In this document: positions 36,301 to 48,930 of the stretch, piece by piece | Numbering within the stretch: position 1 is the first letter of the stretch | Layout: each line of letters begins with the position of its first letter | Assembly: GCA_950295325.1 (NCBI GenBank) | Contig: OX485807.1 | Span: 8,337,001-8,401,000, forward strand | Length of the DNA stretch: 64,000 nucleotides | Direction of reading: 5' to 3' | Origin: Polytrichum commune | Taxonomy: Eukaryota; Streptophyta; Polytrichopsida; Polytrichales; Polytrichaceae | The notes under the pieces: generated by a model | Databases searched by the model: none | Told to the model about the DNA's origin: nothing | Seen by the model: only the letters and a program-made list of their open reading frames with translations | Position numbers and translations under genes: made by a program

Positions 36301-36928
36301 CATCCAAACCCAAACATAATAGAATTTGTGAGTAACTCAAAGTCTAGGCCAATTGTATTGAACCCACAACACACATAGACTTACTAGTAATCTACTATAA
36401 TAATAAATATGGTAATATAGTATTAGATCAAGCACAAAATGTTGGATATTATTGGTGGTTGTTCACAACCAAACAACTTAGCTTTTGCCAAGTTCTCAAC
36501 TTCTCATTGGCTTGATTCGCCCGCGAGGCAAGCAAGGTTGTCTTTTGCAATGTTACGTACTTTTGAGGGATGGATAGTAACCCATTGTGATTCTTCCATG
36601 GTTTACATGCTATAAATATGAAATTTGTGTCTATCCAACTTGGACCATGCTCAAATTCCACCCTTCAACAAAAATTATGATTTGTATCCTAGTATGTGTA
36701 ATGACAAATCACATCTTCGTTACATGTTGTTTGTGGGTAGTTCTCCACTTGCATCTATCCAAATAAGGACTAGAAATTACACGATTTGGTTGAGACAAAA
36801 CTCTTGCCACCTAAACCAGTTTAGCATATATCTCATCTTCATGACATAATATGAGCATATAGCCTTCATGACAATCCACTGCAACACCAAAAGACGGTGG
36901 GGGGACGATTATTAGTAGGCCCAATGTA

Positions 36929-37534
36929 ATGGTCATCCTCATCGAACTCTTCTTGAACCTCCCCATTGCCCAAAGCCTAGCCTTTTATGCAAGAACATCC
37001 ACACGACTTTGTGGACAAAGAACATGCCTCAAAATAGGGGGATATTTAAATGAAGGTCTATCAAGCAAAATGAACACATGTCCAATAGCATGTCCAAATT
37101 CCATATCAGTGGGAGGAGATACATGGAACCAAGGGACTATATGTACAAAGAGTTGTATGTTCACGCAAAATATAATAAACTTACTAGAGATTTATTTTTT
37201 GGCCGTGTGTAATTATGCTTTGAGTAGATTTTGGTTTCCACATCCTCCTCCCTCTCCGCCTCCTACATGTGATTTGGTTTTCTTTCTTGTCCACCATTTC
37301 GTTGAAGACTCGGACCAGGCTGCTAGTCACTCCAACTTGCAAAGCCTCTTCAACAAAGCAACCTACAATGCATCGTCCTCAATTGACTACTCCAAAGAGC
37401 CTCTGGACGCCGGTGTCGTGGACCACCCCCTTGCCCATGCATGTATATTGCCCCTCCCCATCCCCATCACCACTCAAAAGGGCCACCCATGCACGATGTT
37501 CAGGCCGGGACTCCCCCTCTTGGTTAGGCGGTGA
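36929..37534 (+). CDS. Hypothetical ORF, 201 codons, doubtful
   Basis: This is the longest uninterrupted frame in the window apart from the spliced Argonaute. It has a proline run (PHPPPSPPP, about residue 105) and no recognisable domain, signal or family. The 3' half lies in a GC-richer patch (37230-37700) where the other frames are also open for 70-100 codons, which lowers its weight. No splice partner was found. It may be chance. Confidence 0.15.
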   Translation: MVILIELFLNLPIAQSLAFYARTSTRLCGQRTCLKIGGYLNEGLSSKMNTCPIACPNSISVGGDTWNQGTICTKSCMFTQNIINLLEIYFLAVCNYALSRFWFPHPPPSPPPTCDLVFFLVHHFVEDSDQAASHSNLQSLFNKATYNASSSIDYSKEPLDAGVVDHPLAHACILPLPIPITTQKGHPCTMFRPGLPLLVRR

Positions 37535-38572
37535 CGTGGTGCCTCGCTGGCAGCTTTGGATGGACGTTTGATCAACACTAAATGAACTCGTTCTTTCCTC
37601 CATGCGTTGCCCGCCCATGTGGACTCTGCCCCAACCGTTCCATATCCCAAGGTACAGTATAGCCTATGCCAAGTTATATTTCCCCTTCCCTCGTTCATCC
37701 ATTTCTTTCATCCGTCATAAGTTTTGGTCTTCTTCCTCAAATTGACCCCCTTATGTCGCCTTCCAGGTGTGTGTCCAATCCGAAACAAACCCGTTCTAAG
37801 GGAGCCCTAGACATAGAATTTAACCATCATTTCTATGTCTTGCATAGGAGTGCAAAGCAATCTTCTTCCCTATTGACATCCCATTCAAATTCATCCTCCT
37901 ATAATTCAAGCTCTCTTTGGCCTCCTAAATGTATCATGGTGGGCCCAGGTCCAAACCAAAGCTACAGCCGCGGGGTAGAGATTTTCTAGAACGTGGAGGC
38001 AATGGGAGCAAATGAAACGGCACCCAAAGCCAGAAAGGCCAACGTTAGCATAGACATTTAGCAAGTACATTTAGGTCAAGTTGAACCGTCCAACAATGAT
38101 TATGTGGTGCTCGGTTACTACTATTCAGTGACCACGCCTAATATTTTGCATTTCTCTTTATATGAATATCTCCTTTCTCCAATATTATCCCCGCATTCGG
38201 TTGTCCTACCGAAACCCATCTTAGTTAGAGTTCTTATTTGACATGTGCCCTTCATATATGTGCATGAATCGATGTAATCACCACTCATAAACGTGCGCAC
38301 GTTAGCGTTTCACACACCATTCCTCAATATTTTTGAATTTTTATGTACTTTATATGTATACGAATGTCTCAAACTGCTGAAAAACAACTCAATTTGCCAG
38401 CATATTGTTAACAAAATTGGCAAATCGATGTTTTTAGCCCTAGAGATTGGGATAGTCGACCACCGCCCATAATCACCGACTGCCATCCGGAGTCATCAAG
38501 AATGGAAAATAGTAACACTCCTCCCGTTGTGGTGCCCAGTCCGCCGACGCTGAGGCTCTTCTTCTCAGAATT

Positions 38573-38597
38573 CATAATAATAATAATAATAATAATA
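38573..38597. repeat. (AAT)n microsatellite
   Basis: About eight units. A second (AAT)n of similar length lies at 41561-41584. Confidence 0.95.
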
Positions 38598-38929
38598 TGA
38601 GTACATGCTCAAAGCCGCCTAGTCCAGTTGACGTTTCAATGGAGCTCCATGATGAGGGAGGGACCGACCACGTTTCTCAGCTTTGGCAAGTTACATGGTG
38701 CAAGCAAATGTCTTTTTACTCATAATGTGAATTCTTCACCAAGTCAAGTTGTTAATGCTCTATAATGTCCAAACAATAACTTGACAATTTTTGGTAAATT
38801 ATGAAAATTATAATAAACATATATAGAATTGTGTAATTTCGATTAGTAAGTGATGTTAAATATCATTTCTAGTGTGATTATCATTGTTTGTATTGGAAAC
38901 AACTAGAATATAGGGTACAAGCTTTGTGT

Positions 38930-39000
38930 GTCTGGATAAACTCATCCATCGTGGATGAAGGGGTTTTGGTAAAAACAACAAAAACAAACTCCCTGCAGAT
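38930..39000 (+). repeat. Solo family A end
   Basis: The phrase ATAAACTCATCCATCGTGGA followed by TGAAGGGGTTTTGGTAAAAAC matches the right end of the 7933-8217 element read inward. No partner end was found nearby. Confidence 0.4.
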
Positions 39001-39344
39001 TAGGGTTGGGACTCTATTTGTTCATGGTTCTTGATGTTGTTGAGGAAATGAGATAACACAATAGATTTGGAGTGTTCAACCTACAATAGCCATTGTATTT
39101 TACATTTTCAACTAAAAGATGAGTTTACCTAAACACCACAAAGCTCTTTTCTATGAACATGGCAAGGTCTTGTGACATGCACTAGTAGAGGGTGGAAACC
39201 CATAACACACAAATGTTTATATTTTGTCCTAATCAACTCATAGTTTAACCAATGCAACCCACTTGTAATGAAGTAGATAACAACAAACTTGGGAAAGACG
39301 TTTTGTTACAAAAACGAACCCTCCCCTCCCCCCCCCCCCCCATC

Positions 39345-39660
39345 TCTAAGAGATAATAGATTATACCTCTTACGATGCAATTAAAAATGAGGCACACTTT
39401 GTGTTGGAGTGTCCCCTATGTAACCCCATTCAAGATTAGTTACCATCATTGTTTGAGTATATAATATTAGGGAGCCTTAGTCTTTCTTTCAATAAGACCA
39501 ATAAGTTGACATTAACCTCTATCTCGAAGGCCACCGCACTCTGCCACTTAAATAAAATTAGCCGGTTTGAAACCATCCTGATGTACTTGCAGTCCATTAG
39601 CCTTTTGGCTTCATAGGCTTTAAAATCAATTTCCATTCATTTGGTGGCCTTCCACATGAT
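39345..39660 (+). pseudogene. LINE 3'-end fragment
   Basis: It reads IKNEAHFVLECPLCNP, then LPSLFEYIILGSLSLSF and further residues across one stop. It corresponds to 14096-14340 of the longer LINE at nucleotide level as well, including the segment ending TTTGAAACCATCCTGATGTA. It is a 5'-truncated copy, the usual LINE outcome. A C-run of 14 lies just upstream at 39328-39341. Confidence 0.7.
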
Positions 39661-42600
39661 GCACACGTTGCGTGTGTTTGAAGTTACAAAGTTAAGTTCA
39701 CTAATATCCCCAACAGATGCTTGGAAGTTCTTGGAGTTCTAGTTGCCTACAAAAGCTTAACTAGTACTACTACAGACAGAGTTATAGAACTCTAATATTT
39801 CAGAGGTTGCCACGTAGGTTGCCAGCTAGGCTCATCAGTAGACTTTGGCATCGTACAATGCTGAGCTGTATTACAATCATGGGCCATGTCACCTTTCTTG
39901 ACCACATCAACCCTATTATCTCATAAAAGTAAGCAAAATGACGGTGGCCGCACCAAGTTCGTGGAAATGAAACGATCCTTTTATTTTTATTTTTTAAGTG
40001 TATCGGTTTTTGATTTCTTTGTCAAATTTGGTTGCACATTGACAAAGTTATTGAACTCAATATTGCATATAAATAAAATAAAAGTAGCATCGGAGTTATA
40101 CTGTTTATACTCCGACGTGAATAGGAGCCCGTTCCTCTCTACAGTGATCATGTTTGACCAAGCGTCACTGTAGGAGTATTTCCTCCCTTTGGGGAGGTTG
40201 GCTCCTGTATTTTCAAAGGGGGCTCAATATTGCATGTGTTTAATAGCATCCGAGGCCACAATGCTAGTCATAATGCAGTGTGTGGACAGTGTAGTGCAGG
40301 AAATGAATCTCACTTGTGGTGAATTTTTAAAACAATGTCAATTGTTAAGGTAGACGTGCCTAATGTAGTTACTTATCTTGATTGAACACGTTACTTATAT
40401 TTGAAGAAGATGTGGTTTGACGTGGCTTCAAGAATGGACATCAAAACAATCAAGACATGTATTTGAAAGAGATTGCATTTCATGCTCAAAATATGATAAT
40501 TATTATATGTTCAATAATCGACACATGAGGGGATTTATATGATTATTTTATGAGCACAAAAATGTTCATTTTGATAATGCGTAAGCTTATTCATATGAGT
40601 TCTAAAATTTATGAGGAAAGTGGCTACAACCTCGGTGTAATTTACGCAAACTATGGTGTCCTTATTTTGATGTTACAGTACAATTTTCACAACTCATTGA
40701 TAGTTTACAATAAATCCTACACTCAATGGTCATTACATCATAGAAAATAGGACTCATATATATGACATAATGTTAATAACAAGAAGTTTAGAGAAAAAGA
40801 TATTGTCTTACCATATGTTTACATAGTATAGGGGACTTTTGTGTCAGTTACATATGCAAGGGACAATCGCTATGAAACATTCATATGGATTTATTATAAT
40901 GCACCTTGGAAAGGAAATATGTACATTATTCTCTTCAAAATTTATGAATATAGCATGGATTATATGATTGATGTTTGTAAACAATTTTGAGGTCATGTTT
41001 AAAGGCTCGGGACTTTTCAAACACCCACTAACAACATGCAATGATCAAGTCCTAAACAACTTCATAAATATGTCTTTGACTCTTTGAATATGTTCTTTCA
41101 TTAAAAGTTATAACATATGATGCAAAGCATGGTTCCAAGTACTTGCCTTTTTCTTAAATAACTCCACTTCTATTCTATATAATGTCAACACTATGGCGAA
41201 TGTGGTGGATAGGGTGTTCAATTTAGGTACATGCATAATGGATAGGGTTTTGGGTGTGTGTAGGGTTCATCCACCTACAACATGCTTGAACCATGGAAGT
41301 ACGTAAGTGAGCTCGAAAATTCCCCCCAAAATGGACACTTGAGCTTGCTTTCACCCCTTGATTCATGTTTGCTAACTACCTTGTACTAATCGTGTGTTTC
41401 ATATCCTAGAAAAACTGGGCTAGTTGGAAAAATTAACCATTTACGACCCATAACCAATGTGCTTTACCCTCATTAGTTATGCACATGGAATTTAGATAAG
41501 GCATGTTTTATTGCGTTGTAATCCCTTCCAATTGTTAATGAGGATTTTATCTAAAAACTTATAATAATAATAATAATAATAATTCAACCCTTGAAGCAAT
41601 GGTTTTGGCACCATCTACTTTGACTTCATTCATGCACTACACCTTTCACATAGGAAGTGGTTTAGGGTTTAGGGTGCTCTAGACTATATTTATAGATTTC
41701 ATCTAGGTTTGAGAAATGAATTAATGGAGGCATTGCAGAAAATATAAAAAGCAAAGCTTTTGGGCATAGATGGAAGTACAAGAGGAAATTGCTCACACAT
41801 ATCAATGTCCACAAAGTAATGAGCACATTCTATGTAGTGGATGTAGAACCATGATAAAAGCTCCATAGCTATCCCTATCGTCTTCCATTCCCCTCAGGGC
41901 AATCACACCCTCTTACATTTTGTTACCACGTGCGATAGTGGGGTATTTAATGCGGGGATATTTATGCACCTCTTAATATTTTGTTCCATACTTATTTGTA
42001 GATAAAAAGCCACTTTGACTTATTTTTTAGCACCCCGTATTTATTTGTAATTATTTAGAGAGGCTAATTTTTGGCACAATTGTTTTAAAAATAAATTGTA
42101 CAAGTACCAAATAGTAGACGGAATACTATAGCATTACGAAAGCAACTATGTCAGCATCAAACATTCCGTACCATTCAAATTGTCATTCATTTTTCAATTA
42201 GTACTACCAATCCTAAACCAATTTATTGATCGATGAATTCATAGGAAATGCTTCAAGCAAGGCATGTACCGTTCATTTTCACTTGACGATCATTTGCTCC
42301 AGATACAATCAACATCAAGATGGGATGGAACAATGCCCAATTGACACCCCTATCGTGGTCTTCATGCACGTACTTCACTATGTACAAGATCCTCTCCTCC
42401 AAGAAGATTGGTATTCATTCACGTGAGGCAAAGCATATCTTTAGTTGTTTCCAACAGATGATCACTTCTATTGTGAGTCATCACTTCTATTGCGAATAAT
42501 CACTTATATTGTGAATAAGAATTGCAAAGCTTAACAAGGAACTATAGACATTTGTGAAAATGTCGAGGTCAAATACGAAAAATCTTTGACATCTATGAAA

Positions 42601-43791
42601 ACGCCGAGGTCAAATATAAAAATGCGGTGACAGCTGCAGTGACTACACCAAAAACCGAAGTATTCCCAAATGTCAATAGGCAGCAAACACTACCAAACAC
42701 TGAAACCTAACCTCTTGAAACAAACAAGGGGTGTCATTATTGACAATAAATTTCATAAGTTCACAATTATTACTGGGATCTTGCCCCGGATGAAAAACCT
42801 TCAAAATCTATGAAATCGCTAAGGTCAAATATGAGAATGTGTTGACAACTAACGTGACTACAGCAAAGCATGTTGCATTGCAAATGCAGCAACCCCTTGC
42901 CCTAAAACATTTCAAAACAAAACAAAAATTGGAAACATCACCTCCAAAGACAAGTAAAGTTTGCGATTTGTGAAGGGGACACCCGCACAGGTCTATCGTG
43001 CTGATTGAATTGATCAATGAGTGTGCCACAATTGAATAAGGTAGTTGTGCAAGCTGGCCAGATTACTTTTTGTCTCGAACTTAGTCAATATCGTGCCATC
43101 AACGTGGTCGTGCATGCCTAAACCCTATATGGTTGTTGAGGAGCACCAACACATTCCTTCCCCAAAAAAAATCCCACAACATTTCCCCCCATACTAACAT
43201 GCTGGATTCAAATTTGGACGTAAACTACGTACTTCTTCATCTAAGTAGTCAAACCCATAATTATTCTATTGATCCTACTACACACTTTTAGGGGGATCCT
43301 ATGTCTATGACCTTATTTTTTTTCTTCTACTGATTACTAAAATGAAGGAATTATCCACCACCCTATTCTACATATAATCATGTAGAGGACATATTTCCAA
43401 TGCTATGGTAGATGTAACAAAATTATAAAATTTTCCCTAAATGAGTTAAATTGACCTTATTCTTTTTATCTCAAGTGGTTTTTTAAAATTCCAATAGTCG
43501 CCTCCTTGAGACATTCCCTCCTCCTTTGTCACTAACATGTTCAATACACACATTCACCTTGACATCTACAAATGGCAAGATGTAACGATCATAACCCAAC
43601 GACCTACTACAATGTGATGGTGTTGAGGTTAGATCCATAACCATTGTGGCTGCCTTTGCATGTAATGGGAGTGAGACATCACCATTTTCATTTTAAAATA
43701 AATAAAATTGAATTGGTCAGCAATTCAATAATGGATACCGGTAGTAACATGTTGACTTAATTCCAAAATGAACAACATGGAACCAATGGTG

Positions 43792-44705
43792 AACTTATGT
43801 ACTTCATATGGATTTTGTGAAATCCATACGAATAGGTTCCTCATCATCATTGAGGGAGATCATCTTTGCCATTGAGCCATCACTATGAGGTGGGGATAGA
43901 GTATTGTATGATGGGGCCAAGATGACACCGAATATGGCATTGTCTCTCAGGAATGTGATGAAGTAGTGCTACTACACCAACAAAAATGAATAAATGCATG
44001 TGCAATCCACATAGACATAGAGATAATAATCGGTATTTGAAATCCACAACTATATTTTATTAAAATTAATTTGTAGATGCATAAGCATTAAAAATGATCC
44101 CAATCTAGTCAGTGCCCTTACTAAGAAATGTTAGAAATTTTTTTTTAAACTTTTTTTCCCCTTGTCCACCTCTCCATGACACATTACATTACAAATTTGT
44201 GTTTATGCAATAGTGCAATTGAAAAAGGTTGCTAGCTCTAATGGAATTCTCTGTACTACCATGTTAGCTACCCCTTCTAGTCTACATCGCCCTACTACCT
44301 AGATCTTATTACTATTGTGTTACTAGTGATACTATTCTTGAAGGTTGTACCAGTATTGCCCACCCCCTGATATTGGTCGAAACTCATAGATGTACTACCT
44401 TATGATTTGACCCACTTACAATCATATCTCTATGCTAGTTATATGATATAGCTTCTGATTTACTCCCTCTTGTACTGACAATGTTATAACCAATGTTGGA
44501 CTAGTATCGTTTTTATTAAATACCATTTGGGTATCTATAATGAGGATGTCACATTTTTTTGATAACAATAGGGTATGGGAATTCAACGATTTTTTTTTCA
44601 ACACCATTTATGTATATATACCATGCAAGGAGCTTCAAACCTAGGTAAACTTATACTAGTATCAATATGTTTAGAATGGTATTGACCCAAATAATAACTT
44701 GGGTA
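43792..44705 (+). repeat. Inverted segmental duplication, arm 1
   Basis: This matches the complement of about 54525-55490 over almost its whole length, with substitutions and small gaps. Examples are CCTCATCATCATTGAGGGAG, ATATCTCTATGCTAGTTATA and ATTGACCCAAATAATAACTT. No reading frame is shared, so it is probably an old transposon or repeat copy rather than a gene duplication. Confidence 0.75.
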
Positions 44706-45539
44706 TACAAAGATTCTTTCGCCTTGACATACCCACCAAATATCAATTTGACTGGTATTACAATTTTGACACCCATGGGTAGGTTCTTTAATACCATTAT
44801 TGATGTTGATTATTCAGACCATACATTCACCTATATACCCGTCCAACATTGGTTATAACCCTCCAACAAATGATTATGCACTTCTCCCCTTCTTGGTCTA
44901 CCATAATTAATTTTAGCTTCCTAACTTAGTCTATAATGACCAAGATGACCACACTATACTAAGAGGGTGGGTGCGTAGGCTGTAGTGATATTAACGCATT
45001 GACCAACTTAGTCCTCTTAACTGTAACATTAATACGGTAGATACTTGTTATTAGGGAAAATGAAGGTAAGACATACACAAGTGTCATCTCTCCAAGACTT
45101 CTTGTGACTAATTGCTTACACGATGACAAGCCGTACTACAACCACGAAATAATTTAGGAACCCCTTTCAACTTAAATACTAATTTTCTAGGGACCGGCAC
45201 TATCACATTCATAAGTAAGGTTGTACACTGCAAAACATCACCAATCCTTTGTACTGCTCACCCGTTTTTACACTTTCTAAGTAGGTACTAGGATTTGTGG
45301 CCTAAGAAATCTGCAGTTTACCATCCTAACCACCACTTCTTATCTGGTCAACCTAAGGTTAAAAACATCACTCTTATCCTTCATAAATGTTCTCCTTCAC
45401 CGATAGTTGTGGTTACCTCCTCAAAAAAAACCTAATTCTATCTTTGGCTAATTACTTAGTAAAGCACAATTCCTTGCCAAAAGAGCCCATACGGAAGTTT
45501 TGACAACATGATTTACAAAGTGTTTGAGAAAAAGAAAGA

Positions 45540-46350
45540 GATTTTGAGGTATCTTCAATGCTAATATTTGTATCCTTCGCATTAAGCACACAAATTTCAA
45601 AAAACTTGAGATTTTTCAAGGTTATTTTGGAAACCAATTGTAAATTATTTGGAACTTTTTTTAAAAAAAAGTGTGAGAGAAATGTAATGTACTCAAACGT
45701 TGATATTAGTCATTTTGGCACCAAAATGACAAGTTTCAAAATTTTGAAGATTATTCAAAATTGGTGTAGAAATCCTCAAAAGCACTAAGAAGGCCATTTG
45801 CAAACCATTTGAGAAAAATATAGGAAGTTGTGAGAGAGGTTCAAAGGCACTTAAATATTGTTATTAGTCATCTTGATGAATAATCTCAAAAGTTTGGAGA
45901 TTTTTCAAAATGTGGGTAAAATCCATAAGAAGTGATGCGAGGGCCATTGGCAAACCGTTTGAGAAAAAAAAGTAGGAAATTATAGAAGAGGCTTAAAAAC
46001 ACTCAAACATTGATATTAGCTGTATTGGCACCAAGAGGAGTAATTTTGGAGATTTACAAAGTTGATGTAGAACCCCTAAGAAGTGTTGCGAGAGCCATTT
46101 GAAAACCATAAGAGAGTGCTAATATAGGAAACTATGAGAGAGACACCCAAATATTTGTCAAAATCATTGTAAGAACTTGGGGAGCATTGTGAGGGCCATT
46201 TAAAAACCATTTAAGAAAATTTAAAGAAAATTTAGAGAGAGGCTAAAAGGCACCAAAATGTTGATTTTAGCCATCTTTGCACCAAGATGACTAATTTGAA
46301 AATTTTGGAGATTTGCATACCATTTGAGAAAAATACGTGAAATTGTGAAT
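45540..46350 (+). repeat. ~155-bp satellite-like tandem array, about 6 units
   Basis: Units recur at about 45671, 45828, 45978, 46133 and 46220, with a more diverged one before 45671. Each has GAGAGAGGCT-like, TTGATATTAG, TTGGCACCAAGATGA, TTTTGGAGATTT, GCGAGGGCCATTTG and CCATTTGAGAAAAA words. The unit at 46133 is about 70 bp shorter. I see no coding potential. Confidence 0.8.
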
Positions 46351-46723
46351 TTTTAAAATTTTTTTTTATTCAAAGCCAATTCTTATATACTATGTATTTT
46401 TTTGTAGTCCAAGCATTTGAAAGATGTGATCATGGATAAAACCACAAATTCTTGCCATGGGTGCGATAACAACTAATAAACAATATAGATGGTTGATTGT
46501 TGTGAGACGCAATCCAAAGACATTGCAACTCAATTATGATGTGGATAACTCTCTATGATCTTAATCATACAATTAATAGCCTCCCCACACCTGCTAGTGG
46601 TGAGGCCAGTCGGCGACTCCCACCAGCAGGGTTGAGCTCTTTTATAACTTTATAGCAGTGGCAACGACTAGTCGCATCAGTCCTACCACTCGCTCGTTTG
46701 TTGCTGCGATCAGTAATTTCACA

Positions 46724-46866
46724 CGCCTTTATAATTTTGTACTATTAGAAAATCTTGAGCGAGATAATTTTGCATTATTAGATAATTTCGAGCGAGATAA
46801 TTCCGCACTACTACATAATATCGAGCGAGATAATTTCTCACTTCTGGATAATTTCAAGTGAGATAA
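46724..46866 (+). repeat. 33-bp tandem repeat in coding phase
   Basis: Units start at 46724 (diverged), 46757, 46790, 46823 and 46856 (partial). A 66-codon frame (46658-46861) reads through them as an 11-residue repeat, ERDNFALLDNF, with conservative changes (ERDNSALLHNI, ERDNFSLLDNF). It stops at TGA 46859-46861 just before the MITE. An 11-residue period suits an amphipathic helix. Whether it is a gene fragment is unknown. Confidence 0.75.
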
Positions 46867-46903
46867 ATCACTACGTTTTCACCTTCGCAATGAGCGAGTC
46901 TAC

Positions 46904-47244
46904 CTCGGGGGGGGGGGGCAGTGCGTTAAAAAGTTAAGGATATAGGTGCGAACAACCACTATTTTATAGGGGGGTATTACTTTCAATTCTCTTCTTTTTT
47001 TCACATGCTATCATTATGTAAATTTATACTTTGGGTTAATAGAAAAATGGCTTGCATTACTTATAATTTCAAATTACCTATTATTCCATACCCTATAGTA
47101 CTTTAAAGATGTCCAGTGCCATTTTTGATACCCTATATTACTCTTAAGCCCAATTATAAATTTTTGCTCCCATGTTTTTAAAATACCCTATCATTTGTTC
47201 GCACGTATATTGCTACTCCAACCAATGACTACCCCCCCCCTGAG
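46904..47244. mobile_element. MITE with G-run ends and 8-bp target duplication
   Basis: The flanks are a perfect duplication, GAGTCTAC at 46896-46903 and 47245-47252. The ends are CTC followed by 12 G and CAGT on the left, and CTCA followed by 9 G and TAGT read inward from the right. Further in, both sides carry a GTGCGAACAA word (46947-46956 and, inverted, near 47197-47206). The 8-bp duplication points to a hAT-type or similar transposase acting in trans. No coding capacity. Confidence 0.8.
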
Positions 47245-47499
47245 GAGTCTACATAGAGGCCACAAATTCATATCTCTCTATAACTACATTGAATATGATA
47301 TTTAGGCAAAGCTTACTATGTGGAATTACGCAATGCTATATCTATTTATTGTACATCTCGTATTTTACCAACAAATGTTAAATTGATAGTGTGGACATTA
47401 TAACACATTGACAACTTTACTTGGTAAAAAATTATTTCATTAGTAAAAGGATATAGCGCCTTGTGAATCCAAAAAGTAAGTCACACTAAATATCAAATT

Positions 47500-48035
47500 T
47501 GACCAATTGTCTATGGAGATTTTTTTGGCATGATCGGTTAAAATTCTATTCTTTCCAAGTCCAATTGGTTACATGTTGCGTGAACTTTTGGTTTTTTCTT
47601 TATTAATTTGAGGTATATTCTCTACATTCCTCTAGAACACTTGACAAGTTTTGTGAGGTCTTGTTCAACTGGGTTATTTCTCAAATTCACCGGTTCATAT
47701 TTGTAACTTAAAGTACAAAATTATCGTGAAGTCTCGAACTTCAACCGGGTTATTTCTCAAACTCACCGGTTCATCTTTGTAACTTAAAGTACAAAATTAT
47801 CGTGAAGTCTCAAACTTTAACCGGGTTATTTCTCAAACTCACCGGTTCATCTTTGTAACTTAAGGTACCAAGTTATCATGAAGCCTCGAACTTCAACTGG
47901 ATTATTTCTCAAAATCAACCAGTGCATCTTTGTAACTTTAGGTACCAAATTCTCCTGAAGTCTTGAACTACAACCGGGTAATTTCTCAAAATCAACCCGT
48001 TCAAATGGACTAACTGCTGGTTCTCCCCGGTTCTT
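47500..48035 (+). mobile_element. Family B element, copy 4, with internal tandem expansion
   Basis: This begins with GGAGATTTTTTTGGCATGAT, keeps TTTCCAAGTCCAATTGGTTA and TTTGAGGTATATTCTC, and ends with GGTTCTCCCCGGTTC. It is about 300 bp longer than the other copies because one internal segment is repeated in tandem (listed separately). Confidence 0.6.
47655..48025 (+). repeat. 76-77 bp tandem repeat, about 5 units
   Basis: Units start at about 47655, 47731, 47807, 47883 and 47960. Each reads GTCTCGAACTTCAACCGGGT, then TATTTCTCAAACTCACCGGT, then TCATCTTTGTAACTTAAAGT and a short tail. Units 2 and 3 are nearly identical and the outer ones are more diverged, as expected for local slippage or unequal exchange. 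Confidence 0.9.
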
Positions 48036-48105
48036 GTCCACACTTACTGGTGGCAGTGAACGGAGTTTGCCCGTTCACTGCTGCCCACCACCAGTATGTG
48101 TAGGT
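48036..48105. repeat. Hairpin at end of family B copy 4
   Basis: ACTGGTGG and CAGTGAACGG (48046-48063) face CCGTTCACTG and CCACCAGT (48071-48095), forming an interrupted stem. The ACTTACTGGTGG wording resembles the foldback at 6399-6550. Confidence 0.6.
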
Positions 48106-48114
48106 GGCTTATAA

Positions 48115-48570
48115 GTCAATGAACATTTTTTTCATCCATAGCATGTAACTCAACAATTGCATCAAACAAACAAAGAAAAGAGAAAAATAACTTAGCACAA
48201 CTCAAAGAGCAAAACTCAAGGGGGGCCATGAGCTTTTCAAGAGCTTGTAGTTTGCAAATAAACCTAGAACCCACATGCAAAGCTTAACAAGAATGGACAT
48301 GGTAGTCATTGAGGATTAGTACCATATGAAAAAATGGATGAAAACGTCAAATAGATGAAACTAACACATTTATTGTCAATTTTTTCTCTAAACCTTAGGG
48401 CATTCTTTTCTACATCTACCTTTACTTCAAGATTCTTGGTAAGCTTTTTGAATATACACACTAGAGAAAAAACAATATCTCTGCCTTGTATTTATTATGT
48501 ACGTTAATGCCTCAAATAAGACCCTTTCCTACACTCACATTAGTTCGTACATGGAATCGAGAGTCCACCT
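48115..48570 (-). repeat. Family A-related fragment, inverted, ~455 bp
   Basis: On the minus strand this matches 24480-24960 along almost its full length. It ends at GAGTTACATGCTATGGATGA, the DNA form of the ELHAMDE block. Together with 24.5 and 33.2 kb it defines a sub-family with a different upstream part from the 34-kb and 50-kb copies. Confidence 0.6.
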
Positions 48571-48599
48571 ATTGGATACTATTCTCATTAGAACAACTA

Positions 48600-48930
48600 T
48601 ATTTCAGTAGCGTGTGGGTTGGTGTGGCTCCAAGAAAGACCATAAAGATATTTGTCTGAAAGAGATTCTACATGCTCATAATCAGTGATAACCGTTCTAA
48701 TGTCAACATAGTTGGGGGACCTGTATGACCAATTAATGAGCATAAGAGCCTTCACTTTGATAATGAATAAGATATTCATGTGAGCTCCAAAAATAATTAA
48801 AAGAACGTGGCTATGGCCTCAACTTAGATTTGCTAACCATCTTGTACTATTGCATGTTTCACATCCTAGGAGAAGTGGGGTAGTTGGAAAAAGTAACCAT
48901 ACAAGACCAATATGCCTTTCTATCATAACA
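48600..48930 (+). repeat. Family D repeat, copy near 48.7 kb
   Basis: Colinear with 28060-28370 and, less well, with 1140-1400 (GATATTGATACGAGCTTCA region) and 40400-40650. It begins right after an inverted family A fragment. Confidence 0.5.

Larger units (their letters stand above)
35979..43791. other. Intergenic DNA with scattered relics
   Basis: It holds the 36.1-kb direct repeat, the doubtful 201-codon ORF, a solo family A end (38.93 kb), the LINE fragment (39.35 kb), family D pieces and two (AAT)n runs. No intact gene is seen. Confidence 0.5.

Noticed and set aside
36929-37989. A confident new gene from the 201- and 107-codon frames
   Set aside because: Low-complexity sequence, no domain, several overlapping open frames on both strands and no splice evidence; kept only as a doubtful ORF.
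46724-48025. The regular 33-bp and 76-bp arrays as CRISPR
   Set aside because: Units are directly adjacent with no unique spacers, and the DNA is from a plant nucleus.
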